From NCBI RefSeq assembly GCF_008806595.1, contig NZ_VZRB01000028.1, forward strand, positions 1-64,000: 64,000 bases of DNA, read 5' to 3'. The notes beneath the pieces were generated by a model. It was not told the DNA's origin, did not search any database, and saw only the letters and a program-made list of their open reading frames with translations. The stretch is from Streptomyces luteolifulvus. Its GTDB lineage: Bacteria > Actinomycetota > Actinomycetes > Streptomycetales > Streptomycetaceae. Both the position numbers and the translations under genes were made by a program. Of this stretch, positions 33,994-42,578 are shown one piece after another. Every line of letters starts with the position of its first letter. Position 1 is the stretch's first letter.

Positions 33994-34009
33994 AGAGGTC
34001 TCTACCACT
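33994..34009. promoter_or_regulatory. Putative DasR-responsive element (dre)
   Basis: AGAGGTCTCTACCACT matches the dre consensus ASTGGTCTAGACCAST at 13 of 16 positions. It lies 92-107 bp upstream of the lipoprotein start. DasR is the GlcNAc-sensing GntR repressor of chitin and amino-sugar genes in Streptomyces. The match plus the GH20/ABC context supports the call; binding is not shown. Confidence 0.6.
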
Positions 34010-34114
34010 CTGTGACCCCCTGACGCACCCCGTGCAACGACAGAACCGGCAAAGGCCCCCGGAGCACGCAGAACGCGCCCCGAGGGCCTCGCGGATCTCA
34101 GGCGGGAGGGAGGG

Positions 34115-34399
34115 CTACTTGTCGCCGCCCTTGCCCTTGTCGCCACCGCCGGCGCCCATGGAGTCGTAGATCTCCTTGCACATGGGACACACGGGGTACT
34201 TCTTCGGGTCGCGGCCCGGCACCCACACCTTGCCGCACAGCGCCACGACGGGGGTGCCGTCGAGGGCGCTCGCCATGATCTTGTCCTTCTGGACGTAGTG
34301 GGCGAAGCGCTCGTGGTCGCCGTCGCCGTGGGACACCTGCGGCGTCGGCTCTACGAGGGTCCCCGTACCAGTCCCGCGCTCGGGCTCAAGAGTGCTCAT
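34115..34399 (-). CDS. DUF3039 family zinc-ribbon protein
   Basis: The 94-aa protein has a LCGKVWVPGRDPKKYPVCPM segment with spaced Cys residues that look metal-binding (LCGK ... CPMC). It has a Gly/Lys-rich tail. DUF3039 is an actinobacterial family of unknown function, as far as I recall. The start ATG 34399 is chosen over the frame's first Met at 34408. It is followed on the minus strand by no gene; the sugar operon promoter lies beyond. Confidence 0.8.
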   Translation of the reverse strand: MSTLEPERGTGTGTLVEPTPQVSHGDGDHERFAHYVQKDKIMASALDGTPVVALCGKVWVPGRDPKKYPVCPMCKEIYDSMGAGGGDKGKGGDK

Positions 34400-34429
34400 A
34401 AATGCCAAGGGTACTGAAGCTCACACGCA

Positions 34430-35002
34430 TCAGTTGAGCGAAGGGTCGTCCGGATACGTGGCCACCATCGCCAGCTCGTTGCGCTGGCGGCGCAGCACCT
34501 CGCGCCAGAGTCTCTCCGGGGACGGGGAGGAGACATCGCCGGGCTCCGACTCGACGACGTACCAGGCGCCCTCCACCAGCTCGTCCTCCAGCTGGCCGGG
34601 CCCCCAGCCGGCGTATCCGGCGAAGATCCGCAGTGAGCCGAGGGCCGAGGCCAGCAGCTCCGGCGGAGCCTCCAGGTCGACCAGACCGATCGCACCGTGC
34701 ACCCGCCGCCAGCCCAGCGGAGCCCCGTCGACGGTCGCACCACCCGGGATGACGGCCACACCGAGGGCCGAGTCCAGCGACACCGGGCCGCCCTGGAAGA
34801 CGACGCCCGGCTCACCCGTCAGGTCCGCCCAGCCCTCCAGGATGTCGCCGACGTCCACAGGGGTCGGACGGTTGAGGACGACGCCGAGGGAGCCCTCCTC
34901 GTCGTGGTCGAGAAGGAGCACCACCGCACGGTCGAAGTTCGGGTCCGCCAGGGCGGGCGTTGCCACGAGCAGCCGCCCTGTGAGCGAGGACACCTCGGTC
35001 AT
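34430..35002 (-). CDS. YqgE/AlgH family protein
   Basis: The 190-aa soluble protein has the UPF0301 signature: TGRLLVATPALADPNFDRAV at the N-terminus, LGVVLNRPTPVDVGDI, and a central VFQGGPVSLDSALG. Another common signature, FAGYAGWGPGQLEDEL, is near residue 120. The family is linked to gene regulation in some bacteria, but its biochemical role is unresolved. The ATG at 35002 matches the usual family start; an ATG at 35011 would add three residues. It lies directly upstream of the DUF3039 gene and may be co-transcribed with it. Confidence 0.9.
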   Translation of the reverse strand: MTEVSSLTGRLLVATPALADPNFDRAVVLLLDHDEEGSLGVVLNRPTPVDVGDILEGWADLTGEPGVVFQGGPVSLDSALGVAVIPGGATVDGAPLGWRRVHGAIGLVDLEAPPELLASALGSLRIFAGYAGWGPGQLEDELVEGAWYVVESEPGDVSSPSPERLWREVLRRQRNELAMVATYPDDPSLN

Positions 35003-35254
35003 GGCAGACATGATCCCGCATCTTCCCTTCGGAGGGGGAGGCAATGCGGGTACGGGAGTGAATGCAGCTCAGGGCGGAAGGAAGCGCCCCCGGCGCACGG
35101 ACGGCCGCGGTGACCCCATGTGCCCGGTGCGGAACCGTTCGTGTTGTGACACAGCTATGACGAACCTGGGGCGTCACTGGGCTTACAGAAGGGGGGTGGA
35201 CGGCGATTACCCTTTCCCTCCTGGCCCTGCCCATCTCATCGGAACGCGAGATAC

Positions 35255-36601
35255 ATGACCGTCAACGGCTCTGACGACGTACTGCTTGTCCACGGCGGAT
35301 CCCCGCTGGAGGGCGAGATCCGTGTCCGCGGTGCGAAGAACCTCGTACCGAAGGCCATGGTCGCTGCACTGCTGGGCAGTGAGCCGAGTCGGCTGCGCAA
35401 CGTTCCGGACATCCGTGACGTGCGCGTCGTACGCGGCCTCCTGCAATTGCACGGGGTGACGGTCCGTCCGGGTGAGGAGCCGGGCGAACTGGTGATGGAC
35501 CCGTCGAACGTGGAGAGCGCGGACGTCGCCGACATCGACGCGCACGCGGGGTCGAGCCGTATCCCGATCCTGTTCTGCGGTCCGCTGCTGCACCGTCTCG
35601 GGCACGCGTTCATACCCGGCCTCGGCGGCTGCGACATCGGCGGCCGGCCGATCGACTTCCACTTCGAGGTGCTGCGGCAGTTCGGCGCGCGGATCGAGAA
35701 GCGGGCGGACGGCCAGTTCCTGGAGGCTCCGCAGCGGCTGCGCGGCACGAAGATCCGGCTGCCCTACCCGTCGGTGGGCGCGACCGAGCAGGTACTGCTG
35801 ACGGCCGTCCTCGCGGAGGGGGTCACCGAGCTCTCGAACGCGGCCGTGGAGCCGGAGATCGAGGATCTCATCTGCGTGCTCCAGAAGATGGGCGCCATCA
35901 TCGCGATGGACACCGACCGCACCATCCGCGTCACCGGTGTGGACAGCCTCGGCGGCTACACCCACCGCGCCCTGCCGGACCGCCTGGAGGCCGCCTCCTG
36001 GGCGTCCGCGGCGCTCGCGACGGAGGGCAACATCTACGTCCGCGGCGCCCAGCAGCGCTCGATGATGACGTTCCTGAACACCTACCGGAAGGTGGGCGGT
36101 GCCTTCGAGATCGACGACGAGGGGATCCGCTTCTGGCACCCCGGCGGCCAGTTGAAGTCCATCGCGCTGGAGACGGACGTGCACCCCGGCTTCCAGACGG
36201 ACTGGCAGCAGCCGCTGGTCGTCGCGCTCACGCAGGCGACGGGGCTGTCCATCATCCACGAGACGGTGTACGAGTCGCGCCTCGGCTTCACCTCCGCGCT
36301 GAACCAGATGGGCGCGCACATCCAGCTCTACCGCGAGTGCCTGGGCGGCTCCGACTGCCGCTTCGGCCAGCGCAACTTCCTCCACTCGGCCGTCGTCTCG
36401 GGCCCGACCAAGCTCCAGGGCGCCGACCTGGTCATCCCCGACCTCCGCGGCGGCTTCTCCTACCTCATCGCAGCGCTGGCCGCCCAGGGCACATCCCGCG
36501 TCCACGGCATCGACCTCATCAACCGGGGCTACGAGAACTTCATGGAGAAGCTGGTGGAGCTGGGCGCGAAGGTGGAACTCCCCGGCAAAGCACTCGGCTG
36601 A
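35255..36601 (+). CDS. murA: UDP-N-acetylglucosamine 1-carboxyvinyltransferase
   Basis: The 448-aa enzyme transfers enolpyruvate to UDP-GlcNAc, the first committed step of peptidoglycan synthesis. The N-terminal Lys-Asn pair is in IRVRGAKNLVPKAMVAALLG, and the catalytic Cys is in GGCDIGGRPIDFH (near residue 130, equivalent to E. coli C115, fosfomycin target). The C-terminus has DLRGGFSYLIAALAAQG. It is longer by some 25 residues than typical MurA, mainly in the linker around residue 365. ATG 35255 starts the conserved fold. Streptomyces often have two MurA copies; this is the one next to hup. Confidence 0.95.
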   Translation: MTVNGSDDVLLVHGGSPLEGEIRVRGAKNLVPKAMVAALLGSEPSRLRNVPDIRDVRVVRGLLQLHGVTVRPGEEPGELVMDPSNVESADVADIDAHAGSSRIPILFCGPLLHRLGHAFIPGLGGCDIGGRPIDFHFEVLRQFGARIEKRADGQFLEAPQRLRGTKIRLPYPSVGATEQVLLTAVLAEGVTELSNAAVEPEIEDLICVLQKMGAIIAMDTDRTIRVTGVDSLGGYTHRALPDRLEAASWASAALATEGNIYVRGAQQRSMMTFLNTYRKVGGAFEIDDEGIRFWHPGGQLKSIALETDVHPGFQTDWQQPLVVALTQATGLSIIHETVYESRLGFTSALNQMGAHIQLYRECLGGSDCRFGQRNFLHSAVVSGPTKLQGADLVIPDLRGGFSYLIAALAAQGTSRVHGIDLINRGYENFMEKLVELGAKVELPGKALG

Positions 36602-36615
36602 TGCAGCGCCCTGAA

Positions 36616-36644
36616 GGGGCGCGGGGAACTGCGCGACCAGCCAC
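36616..36644 (+). repeat. Dispersed intergenic repeat, copy 1
   Basis: A 29-bp segment beginning GGGGCGCGGGGAACTGCGCG recurs at 63488-63516 with one mismatch. Both copies are intergenic. I recall similar sequence in many Streptomyces intergenic regions. Confidence 0.7.
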
Positions 36645-36766
36645 GACGGCGCCGCAGACGACCGACGACGCATCGCGGCGCTTCCGGCGGAGCGCTTGGT
36701 CACAGTCGGCCGGGCAGGCAACGAGCCCGGCCGGCGTGTGAGGCCATTTTCAGGCGCAACCACGAC

Positions 36767-36802
36767 GGGGCGGCACCCGGAATCGAGTCCGGGGGCCGCC
36801 CC
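36767..36802. terminator. Bidirectional terminator between murA and hup
   Basis: GGGGCGGC (36767-36774) pairs with GCCGCCCC (36795-36802) and CCCGG (36776-36780) with CCGGG (36789-36793), giving a 13-bp near-continuous stem. It lies between two convergent genes. Confidence 0.8.
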
Positions 36803-36854
36803 ATCAGCGTTGATTACGCGCCGTACACCGTCCCGTGGTGTACAGACGGCAAGG

Positions 36855-37136
36855 TCACTTGCCCTTGGCCGCTTCCTTGAGCTTCGAGCCCGCGGAGACC
36901 TTGACGCTGTAGCCGGCCGGGATCTGGATCGGGTCGCCGGTCTGCGGGTTGCGCGCGGTGCGAGCGGCACGGTGGGTGCGCTCGAAGGTCAGGAAGCCGG
37001 GGATGGTGACCTTCTCGTCGCCCTTGGCGACGACCTCGCCGACGGTCTCGGCGAACGCGGCCAGAACGGCGTCGGCGTCCTTGCGGGTCACCTCGGCGCG
37101 GTCGGCCAGCGCGGCCACCAGCTCACTGCGGTTCAT
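36855..37136 (-). CDS. hup: HU-family DNA-binding protein
   Basis: The 93-aa nucleoid protein bends DNA as a dimer. It opens with MNRSELVAALADRAEVTRKD, has the characteristic arm GFLTFERTHRAARTARNPQTGDP, and ends in a KAAKGK tail. Length and motif fit the short HU (HupA) form rather than the Lys-rich-tail HupS. ATG 37136 has a GGGAG site 7 bp upstream. Confidence 0.95.
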   Translation of the reverse strand: MNRSELVAALADRAEVTRKDADAVLAAFAETVGEVVAKGDEKVTIPGFLTFERTHRAARTARNPQTGDPIQIPAGYSVKVSAGSKLKEAAKGK

Positions 37137-37498
37137 GTTGTTACTCCCGTGTTCTTCTTACCGTTGAGGCGTGCCACGCGGCGGAGCCGCATGTCGGGCA
37201 CAGCGAAGCCGATGCTGCCAGGGTCCTCGGACGGGCCCCGGACCCGGGTCCGTCGCCAGACCCTCGCGCCCAGAGACGCATCCTGCCCCTAGCTGCGGCG
37301 GGAAAGCCAATCCGGCACCCGTTGGAGTCGTGAGAACACCCTTGGGAGTCACACGGAAAGAGGCCCGAGCCTGGCCGACACAATAAACGCCTGCCAAGAG
37401 ACCCGGGTTCCACGACGCGCCGGGCGCACACCTGTGGAGGCGTGGCGATCCTCACAGCTCCGCACCGCCCTCGCCGCCGCAAAAGGCCCGGCCAGGGC
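37137..37498. other. Long upstream region of hup
   Basis: This 362-bp gap lies between hup and the malic enzyme gene, both on the minus strand. It must contain the hup promoter and 5' leader, but I could not assign a convincing -35/-10 pair or a terminator for the malic enzyme transcript. No gene or tRNA was seen. Confidence 0.5.
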
Positions 37499-38914
37499 CT
37501 ACGAGGCGGCCGACGCCGACTTCGCCGCCTCCCGCACCGCCCCGGCGACCGCTCCCGCGACCTTGTCGTTGAAGACGCTCGGAATGATGTAGTTCGGGTT
37601 CAGCTCGTCCTCGGTCACCACGTCCGCGAGGGCGGTCGCGGCGGCCAGCATCATCTCGGTGTTGACGGTACGGGACTGCGCGTCGAGGAGGCCGCGGAAG
37701 ACGCCCGGGAACACCAGCACGTTGTTGATCTGGTTCGGGAAGTCGGAGCGTCCGGTGGCGACAACCGCCGCCGTCTGCCGGGCGATTGCCGGGTCGACCT
37801 CGGGATCCGGGTTCGCGAGCGCGAACACGATCGCGGCGTCGGCCATGGCGGCCACGTCACCGCCGTCGAGGACGTTCGGGGCGGAGACGCCGATGAAGAC
37901 GTCGGCGCCGCGCACCGCCTCCTTCAAGGTGCCGGTGAGGCTCTCGGGGTTGGTGTTGTCGGCGATCCAGCGCAGCGGGGAGTCCGCGGCGGCGTCGACG
38001 AGGTCCTCGCGGCCGGCGTGCACGACACCGTGGATGTCGGCGACGACGGCGTTCTTGACGCCCGCCGCGATCAGGAGCTTGAGGATGGCCGTACCGGCCG
38101 CGCCGGCGCCGGACATCACGACGCGAATGTTCTCGATCGCCTTGCCGGCGACGCGAAGTGCGTTGGTGAGCGCGGCGAGGACGACGATCGCGGTGCCGTG
38201 CTGGTCGTCGTGGAAGACGGGGATGTCGAGGGCCTCGCGCAGCCGCGCCTCGATCTCGAAGCAGCGGGGCGCGGAGATGTCCTCCAGGTTGATGCCGGCG
38301 AAGCCGGGAGCGATCGCCTTCACGATCTCGACGATCTGGTCGGTGTCCTGGGTGTCCAGGCACAGCGGCCAGGCGTCGATGCCGGCGAACCGCTTGAAGA
38401 GGGCCGCCTTGCCCTCCATGACCGGCAGCGCGGCCTTGGGGCCGATGTTGCCGAGGCCCAGCACGGCCGAGCCGTCCGTCACGACCGCAACGGAGTTGCG
38501 CTTGATGGTGAGGCGGCGGGCGTCCTCGGGGTTCTCGGCGATCGCCATGCAGACGCGGGCCACACCGGGCGTGTAGATCATGGAGAGGTCGTCACGGTTG
38601 CGGATGGGGTGCTTCGACTGCATCTCGATCTTGCCGCCGAGGTGCATGAGGAACGTACGGTCCGAGACTTTGCCGAGGGTGACGCCCTCGATGCCGCGCA
38701 GCTTCTCGACGATCTCGTCGGCGTGCCCGGTGGAGGTGGCCGCGATGGTGACGTCGATCCGGAGCTTCTCGTGCCCGGAGGCGGTCACGTCGAGGCCGGT
38801 GACCGAGCCTCCGGAGGACTCCACGGCGGTGGTGAGCTGTGAGACGGCGGTTCCGCTCGCGGGCACCTCCAGCCGGACCGTCATCGAGTAGGAGACGCTG
38901 GGCGCCGTTGCCAT
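37499..38914 (-). CDS. NAD(P)-dependent malic enzyme with N-terminal ACT domain
   Basis: The 471-aa enzyme converts malate to pyruvate, CO2 and NAD(P)H. An ACT-like regulatory domain covers residues ~8-80 (VSYSMTVRLEVPASGTAVSQ). The malic N-terminal domain has SMIYTPGVARVCMAIAENP and the catalytic Lys region MEGKAALFKRFAGIDAWPL. FHDDQHGTAIVVLAALTNAL binds the metal, and the Rossmann loop is VVMSGAGAAGTAILKLLIAA. The ACT domain suggests amino-acid or metabolite regulation. The ATG start at 38914 includes the ACT domain. Confidence 0.94.
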   Translation of the reverse strand: MATAPSVSYSMTVRLEVPASGTAVSQLTTAVESSGGSVTGLDVTASGHEKLRIDVTIAATSTGHADEIVEKLRGIEGVTLGKVSDRTFLMHLGGKIEMQSKHPIRNRDDLSMIYTPGVARVCMAIAENPEDARRLTIKRNSVAVVTDGSAVLGLGNIGPKAALPVMEGKAALFKRFAGIDAWPLCLDTQDTDQIVEIVKAIAPGFAGINLEDISAPRCFEIEARLREALDIPVFHDDQHGTAIVVLAALTNALRVAGKAIENIRVVMSGAGAAGTAILKLLIAAGVKNAVVADIHGVVHAGREDLVDAAADSPLRWIADNTNPESLTGTLKEAVRGADVFIGVSAPNVLDGGDVAAMADAAIVFALANPDPEVDPAIARQTAAVVATGRSDFPNQINNVLVFPGVFRGLLDAQSRTVNTEMMLAAATALADVVTEDELNPNYIIPSVFNDKVAGAVAGAVREAAKSASAAS

Positions 38915-39285
38915 GGCCGACTTCCTCTGCTTTCACCGGGTACTGCGCCGCGCTGTGCCCTGCGGGCACCGGTACTGCGTGCACCGCGGTCACTGCGCGT
39001 ACCGCTTGGGGCGCGGGTTTGCCGTCCGATCGTCGCACCTACCGCCGAGTACGGGAAAGTCGCCTCGAATTGCGATCGTTTTGTTCATAACGGAAGAGGC
39101 CCGCGTCACATCGTGACGCGGGCCTCGCCCATGTTCAGTGACACCGGCCCGCCATGCTCGCCTCGCGGCAAGTGGTCGCTCGTAGCGACAAAGGTTGGGC
39201 CCGGGGGCTTGGATCGAGCCGGTGCCACACCCAGGCTAACAAACGGATCCCGTAGGGCCATTCCTCTCCCGGGAGTTCATCTCGA
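38915..39285. other. Intergenic region between malic enzyme and helD
   Basis: This 371-bp gap between two minus-strand genes holds the strong hairpin at 39096-39126 and, presumably, the malic enzyme promoter. No gene was seen. Confidence 0.55.
39096..39126. terminator. Terminator hairpin downstream of helD
   Basis: GAGGCCCGCGTCAC (39096-39109) and GTGACGCGGGCCTC (39113-39126) form a perfect 14-bp stem with a 3-nt loop. On the minus strand it is followed by TTCCGTTATG. It lies about 160 bp after the helD stop. Confidence 0.75.
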
Positions 39286-41625
39286 TCAGTCCCGGAGCAG
39301 GTCCGGGACCCCGTTCGCGTCCGGTTCGTCCCGTTCGGCGGAGACGACGGTGAGCTGCTGGGTGGCCCGGGTGAGCGCCACGTACAGCACACGCAGTCCC
39401 GCGGGCGACTCGTCCGCGATCTCCGCCGGGGAGACGACGACCGTGGCGTCGTACTCCAGGCCCTTGGCCTCCAGGCTGCCGAGCGCCACGACCCGGTCGC
39501 CGAGCCCGGTGAGCCAGCGTCCGGCCTCGTCCCGGCGGTTCATGGCGACGACGACGCCGACGGTGCCGTCGACGAGGCCGAGGAGCCGGTCGGCCTCCGC
39601 GCGGACGGTCTGCGCCAGCGAGCCCCGTACGGCGGTGCCGTGTCCGTTCGCCGTCACGAAACGGGGCTGCACTCCGGTGGAGCGGACCGCCGTCGGGGAC
39701 GGCGAGCCCGGCATGGCCAGTGCCAGCACCTTCGCCGCCAGCTCGGCGATCTCGGCGGGGTTGCGGTAGTTCACCGTCAGCTCGAAGCGGCGGCGCGGAC
39801 GCGTGCCCAGGGCCTCGTCGCGGGCCTGGGCGGCCTCGTCCGGGTCGGACCAGGAGGACTGGGCCGGGTCGCCGACGACCGTCCAGGTGGCGTGCCGGCC
39901 CCGGCGGCCGACCATGCGCCACTGCATGGGGGTGAGGTCCTGGGCCTCGTCGACGATGACATGGGCGTACTCGACGCGCTCCTGCGCCAGCCGCTCGGCC
40001 CGCTCGCGCTGCGACTCCTCGCGCACGGGCATCAGCTCCTCCAGGCCGGTGAGCTGGTCGAGCGGGTCCAGCTCGCGCCGCTTCTTCGGGCGGGCCGGGG
40101 TGCCGAGGACCGCCTGGAGCTCGTCGAGCATCGCAACGTCGTGCACGGAGTAGCCCTGGCGTCGGAGCGAGCGGGCCGTCCTGCGGACCTCACCGGGGTT
40201 GAGGATGCGCCGGGCCCAGCGCCCGAGGCGCCGCTCGTCGGCCATCGCCCCGAGGACGGTTCTCGGGGTGAGCTCCGGCCACCAGGCGTCCAGGAACTCG
40301 ATGAAGCTGTCCTCCGAGCTGACGTCCTCGTCGAAGGAGGAGCGCAGTTCCGCGGCGAGCTCCGGGTCTGTGTGCCGGCCGGCCGCTCCGGACTGCGCCC
40401 ACAGGGCGTCCAGGAGCAGCTTGCGGGCGCGGGGGCGGAGCAGGTTGACGGGCGCGGTGCCGCCGAGGGCGGCATGGCGGATGCGGTCGAGTTCCCCGGA
40501 CTCCAGCTCCAGGCGCCGGCCGAAGGCGACGACCCTGAGCCGGGCAGGCGAATCGTTCAGTTCGAGGGCTCCGCGCGCGGCCTTGCGCAGCACCTTGAGC
40601 ATGCGGTACGAGCCCTTGGCGCGGGCCACGGACGGGGAGTCGTACAGCGTGGCCTCGGCACCGCCCGCGTCGCCGGCGAGTGAGCCGATCGCGCGGATCG
40701 CGACCTGGCCCTCCTCACCGAGGGAGGGGAGCACGCCCTCGGTGTACGCCACCAGCAGCGGGGTCGGCGAGACGATCAGGATGCCGCCCGCGTACCGGCG
40801 CCGGTCCTGGTAGAGGAGGTAGGCCGCCCGGTGCAGTGCCACGGCGGTCTTCCCGGTGCCCGGGCCGCCTTCCACATAGGTCACGGAGGCGGCGGGGGCG
40901 CGGATCACCAGGTCCTGCTCGGCCTGGATGGAGGCGACGATGTCCCGCATGGTGTGGCTGCGGGCCTGGCCGAGGGCGGCCATCAGGGCGCCGTCGCCGA
41001 TGACGGGCAGCCGGCTGCCGTCGAGGTAGGCGGTCAGCTCGGGCCGCATCAGGTCGTCCTCGACGCCGAGGACGCGGCGGCCCTTGGAGCGGATGACGCG
41101 ACGGCGCACGACCCGGCCCGGGTCGACGGGGGTCGAGCGGTAGAAGGGAGCGGCGGCCGGGGCCCGCCAGTCGATCACCAGCGGAGCGTAGTCCTGGTCG
41201 AGGACACCGATGCGGCCGATGTGCAGGGTCTCGGCGATGTCGGCGGTGTTGTCGGCCCGCACGGCCCCTTCGGCGGGTTCCACGGCGGTGTAGGCGCCGT
41301 CGGGTCCCTTCTTGCCGTCCTTGCCGAGCAGCAGGTCGATCCGGCCGAAGAGGAAGTCCTCGAACTCGTTGTTCAGACGGTTGAGGTGGACACCGGCCCG
41401 GAAGACCTGCGCGTCCCGTTCGGCGAGCGCGCCGGGCGTGCCGACCTGGCCGCGCTTGGCCGCGTCGTTCATGAGGAACTCGGCCTCGTGGATCTTCTCC
41501 TCGAGACGCTGGTACACCCGGTCCAGGTGTTCCTGTTCGACGCTGATCTCTCGGTCGCGCACCGAATCCTGTGCGGTGTCCTGAACCGAGCCGAGCGCGG
41601 TTTCCTGTTGAGCCTGAGCGGCCAC
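39286..41625 (-). CDS. helD: HelD-type SF1 helicase, RNA polymerase-associated
   Basis: The 779-aa UvrD/Rep-like superfamily 1 protein has an N-terminal coiled coil (residues ~25-60, EQEHLDRVYQRLEEKIHEAE). Walker A is VEGGPGTGKTAVALHRAAYL (near residue 250), and Walker B is HVIVDEAQDLTPMQWRM. The last motif is LRVLYVALTRATQQLTVV. The N-terminal coil and architecture fit HelD, which binds RNA polymerase, pulls it off DNA and can release antibiotics such as rifamycins. GTG 41625 is preceded by GAAGGGGG. Confidence 0.85.
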   Translation of the reverse strand: MAAQAQQETALGSVQDTAQDSVRDREISVEQEHLDRVYQRLEEKIHEAEFLMNDAAKRGQVGTPGALAERDAQVFRAGVHLNRLNNEFEDFLFGRIDLLLGKDGKKGPDGAYTAVEPAEGAVRADNTADIAETLHIGRIGVLDQDYAPLVIDWRAPAAAPFYRSTPVDPGRVVRRRVIRSKGRRVLGVEDDLMRPELTAYLDGSRLPVIGDGALMAALGQARSHTMRDIVASIQAEQDLVIRAPAASVTYVEGGPGTGKTAVALHRAAYLLYQDRRRYAGGILIVSPTPLLVAYTEGVLPSLGEEGQVAIRAIGSLAGDAGGAEATLYDSPSVARAKGSYRMLKVLRKAARGALELNDSPARLRVVAFGRRLELESGELDRIRHAALGGTAPVNLLRPRARKLLLDALWAQSGAAGRHTDPELAAELRSSFDEDVSSEDSFIEFLDAWWPELTPRTVLGAMADERRLGRWARRILNPGEVRRTARSLRRQGYSVHDVAMLDELQAVLGTPARPKKRRELDPLDQLTGLEELMPVREESQRERAERLAQERVEYAHVIVDEAQDLTPMQWRMVGRRGRHATWTVVGDPAQSSWSDPDEAAQARDEALGTRPRRRFELTVNYRNPAEIAELAAKVLALAMPGSPSPTAVRSTGVQPRFVTANGHGTAVRGSLAQTVRAEADRLLGLVDGTVGVVVAMNRRDEAGRWLTGLGDRVVALGSLEAKGLEYDATVVVSPAEIADESPAGLRVLYVALTRATQQLTVVSAERDEPDANGVPDLLRD

Positions 41626-41692
41626 CGGGCCCCCTTCTGACGTGCTGGGCAGCCGTCAACCGTACGCGAAGGGGACCCCTTGAGGCTACGGA

Positions 41693-41720
41693 CCTGCCCG
41701 GGCGTATCCGACCGGGCAGG
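41693..41720. terminator. Terminator hairpin after the sigU-rsuA operon
   Basis: CCTGCCCGG (41693-41701) and CCGGGCAGG (41712-41720) form a perfect 9-bp stem with a 10-nt loop, 34 bp after the anti-sigma stop. It also lies just upstream of helD. Confidence 0.65.
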
Positions 41721-41753
41721 CTGGGGTCGTGGGTGTCGCGGGCCTGTCCGGCC

Positions 41754-42578
41754 CTATGCGTCGATCTCGACGAGCTTCTTGCCCTCGAAGGTCATGACCT
41801 CGTATTTGTCGATCTCGTTCGGGTTGAAGGCCGCTCCGCCGCCGATGTACAGCGGGTTCTTGGCCTCCTCCGTCTTGGCGTTCGGCAGGCCGTAGCCCCA
41901 GTTCGGGACGGACCAGGAGGAGACGGTCTCCCGCTCGCCGTTCTTGCCCACGGCGATCAGGGAGCACTTGGCCGGGCCCTTGACGTTCTTGAGCTGGAGG
42001 ACCGCCTGGGTGCCCCAGTCCTTCTTCGCCGTGGCGACCGTGCCGGTGACGGCGGTCGTCGGGTCGGTGGCCGTGACCTTGTCGGGCAGGCTCTCGAAGA
42101 GGGTCTTGGCGGGGCTCGCGACCGCCACCTGGTTGCCGGTGTCCGAGCCGCCGCCCGTCGCCGCGAGGACGGTGAGCGGACCGCCGATGATCAGTGCGGC
42201 CGCGGCCGCCACCAGGTAGAAGCTGCGCCGGCGCTTGAGGGCACGGCGTTCGGAGACCTCGTCGACCAGCTTCTCCGCCAGCCGTGGGCTGGGCTTGGCG
42301 GACAGCGACTCGCCGATCGAGGGCGTACCGGAGCCCGGCAGGTCCGCGAGGGCGGCCAGCATCGGCTCCATTCCGGCGAGCTCGTCGAGCTGCTGGGCGC
42401 ACCATTCGCAGGTCGCGAGATGGGCCTCAAAAGCGGTTGCCTCGGCGTCGTCGAGGATGCCGAGAGCGTAGGCGCCGACGGTTTCGTGCTCGTTCGGCAC
42501 CGGAGATCCCATCATGGAGCCAGACATACCCGAACCACCTGTGCCGAATCCCTGGTTTCCCCCGTAAACACTCATCAC
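41754..42578 (-). CDS. rsuA: Membrane anti-sigma factor with zinc-binding domain, RsuA
   Basis: The 274-aa anti-sigma factor is predicted to hold SigU inactive. The N-terminal cytoplasmic domain has the zinc anti-sigma motif H-x3-C-x2-C (AHLATCEWCAQQ, near residue 52). One membrane helix lies near residue 125 (FYLVAAAAALIIGGPLTVLA), and the C-terminal ~140 residues are extracytoplasmic and may sense a signal. GTG 42578 overlaps the sigma gene's stop; the next codon ATG (42575) is an alternative. The order and overlap with an ECF sigma gene are the standard pairing. Confidence 0.9.
   Translation of the reverse strand: MMSVYGGNQGFGTGGSGMSGSMMGSPVPNEHETVGAYALGILDDAEATAFEAHLATCEWCAQQLDELAGMEPMLAALADLPGSGTPSIGESLSAKPSPRLAEKLVDEVSERRALKRRRSFYLVAAAAALIIGGPLTVLAATGGGSDTGNQVAVASPAKTLFESLPDKVTATDPTTAVTGTVATAKKDWGTQAVLQLKNVKGPAKCSLIAVGKNGERETVSSWSVPNWGYGLPNAKTEEAKNPLYIGGGAAFNPNEIDKYEVMTFEGKKLVEIDA

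Noticed and set aside
34053..34089. Hairpin AGGCCC/GGGCCT after the DUF3039 gene
   Set aside because: Only 6 bp with a 25-nt loop; too weak to call a terminator.
39130..39270. tRNA-like region between malic enzyme and helD
   Set aside because: No cloverleaf or T-loop could be formed.
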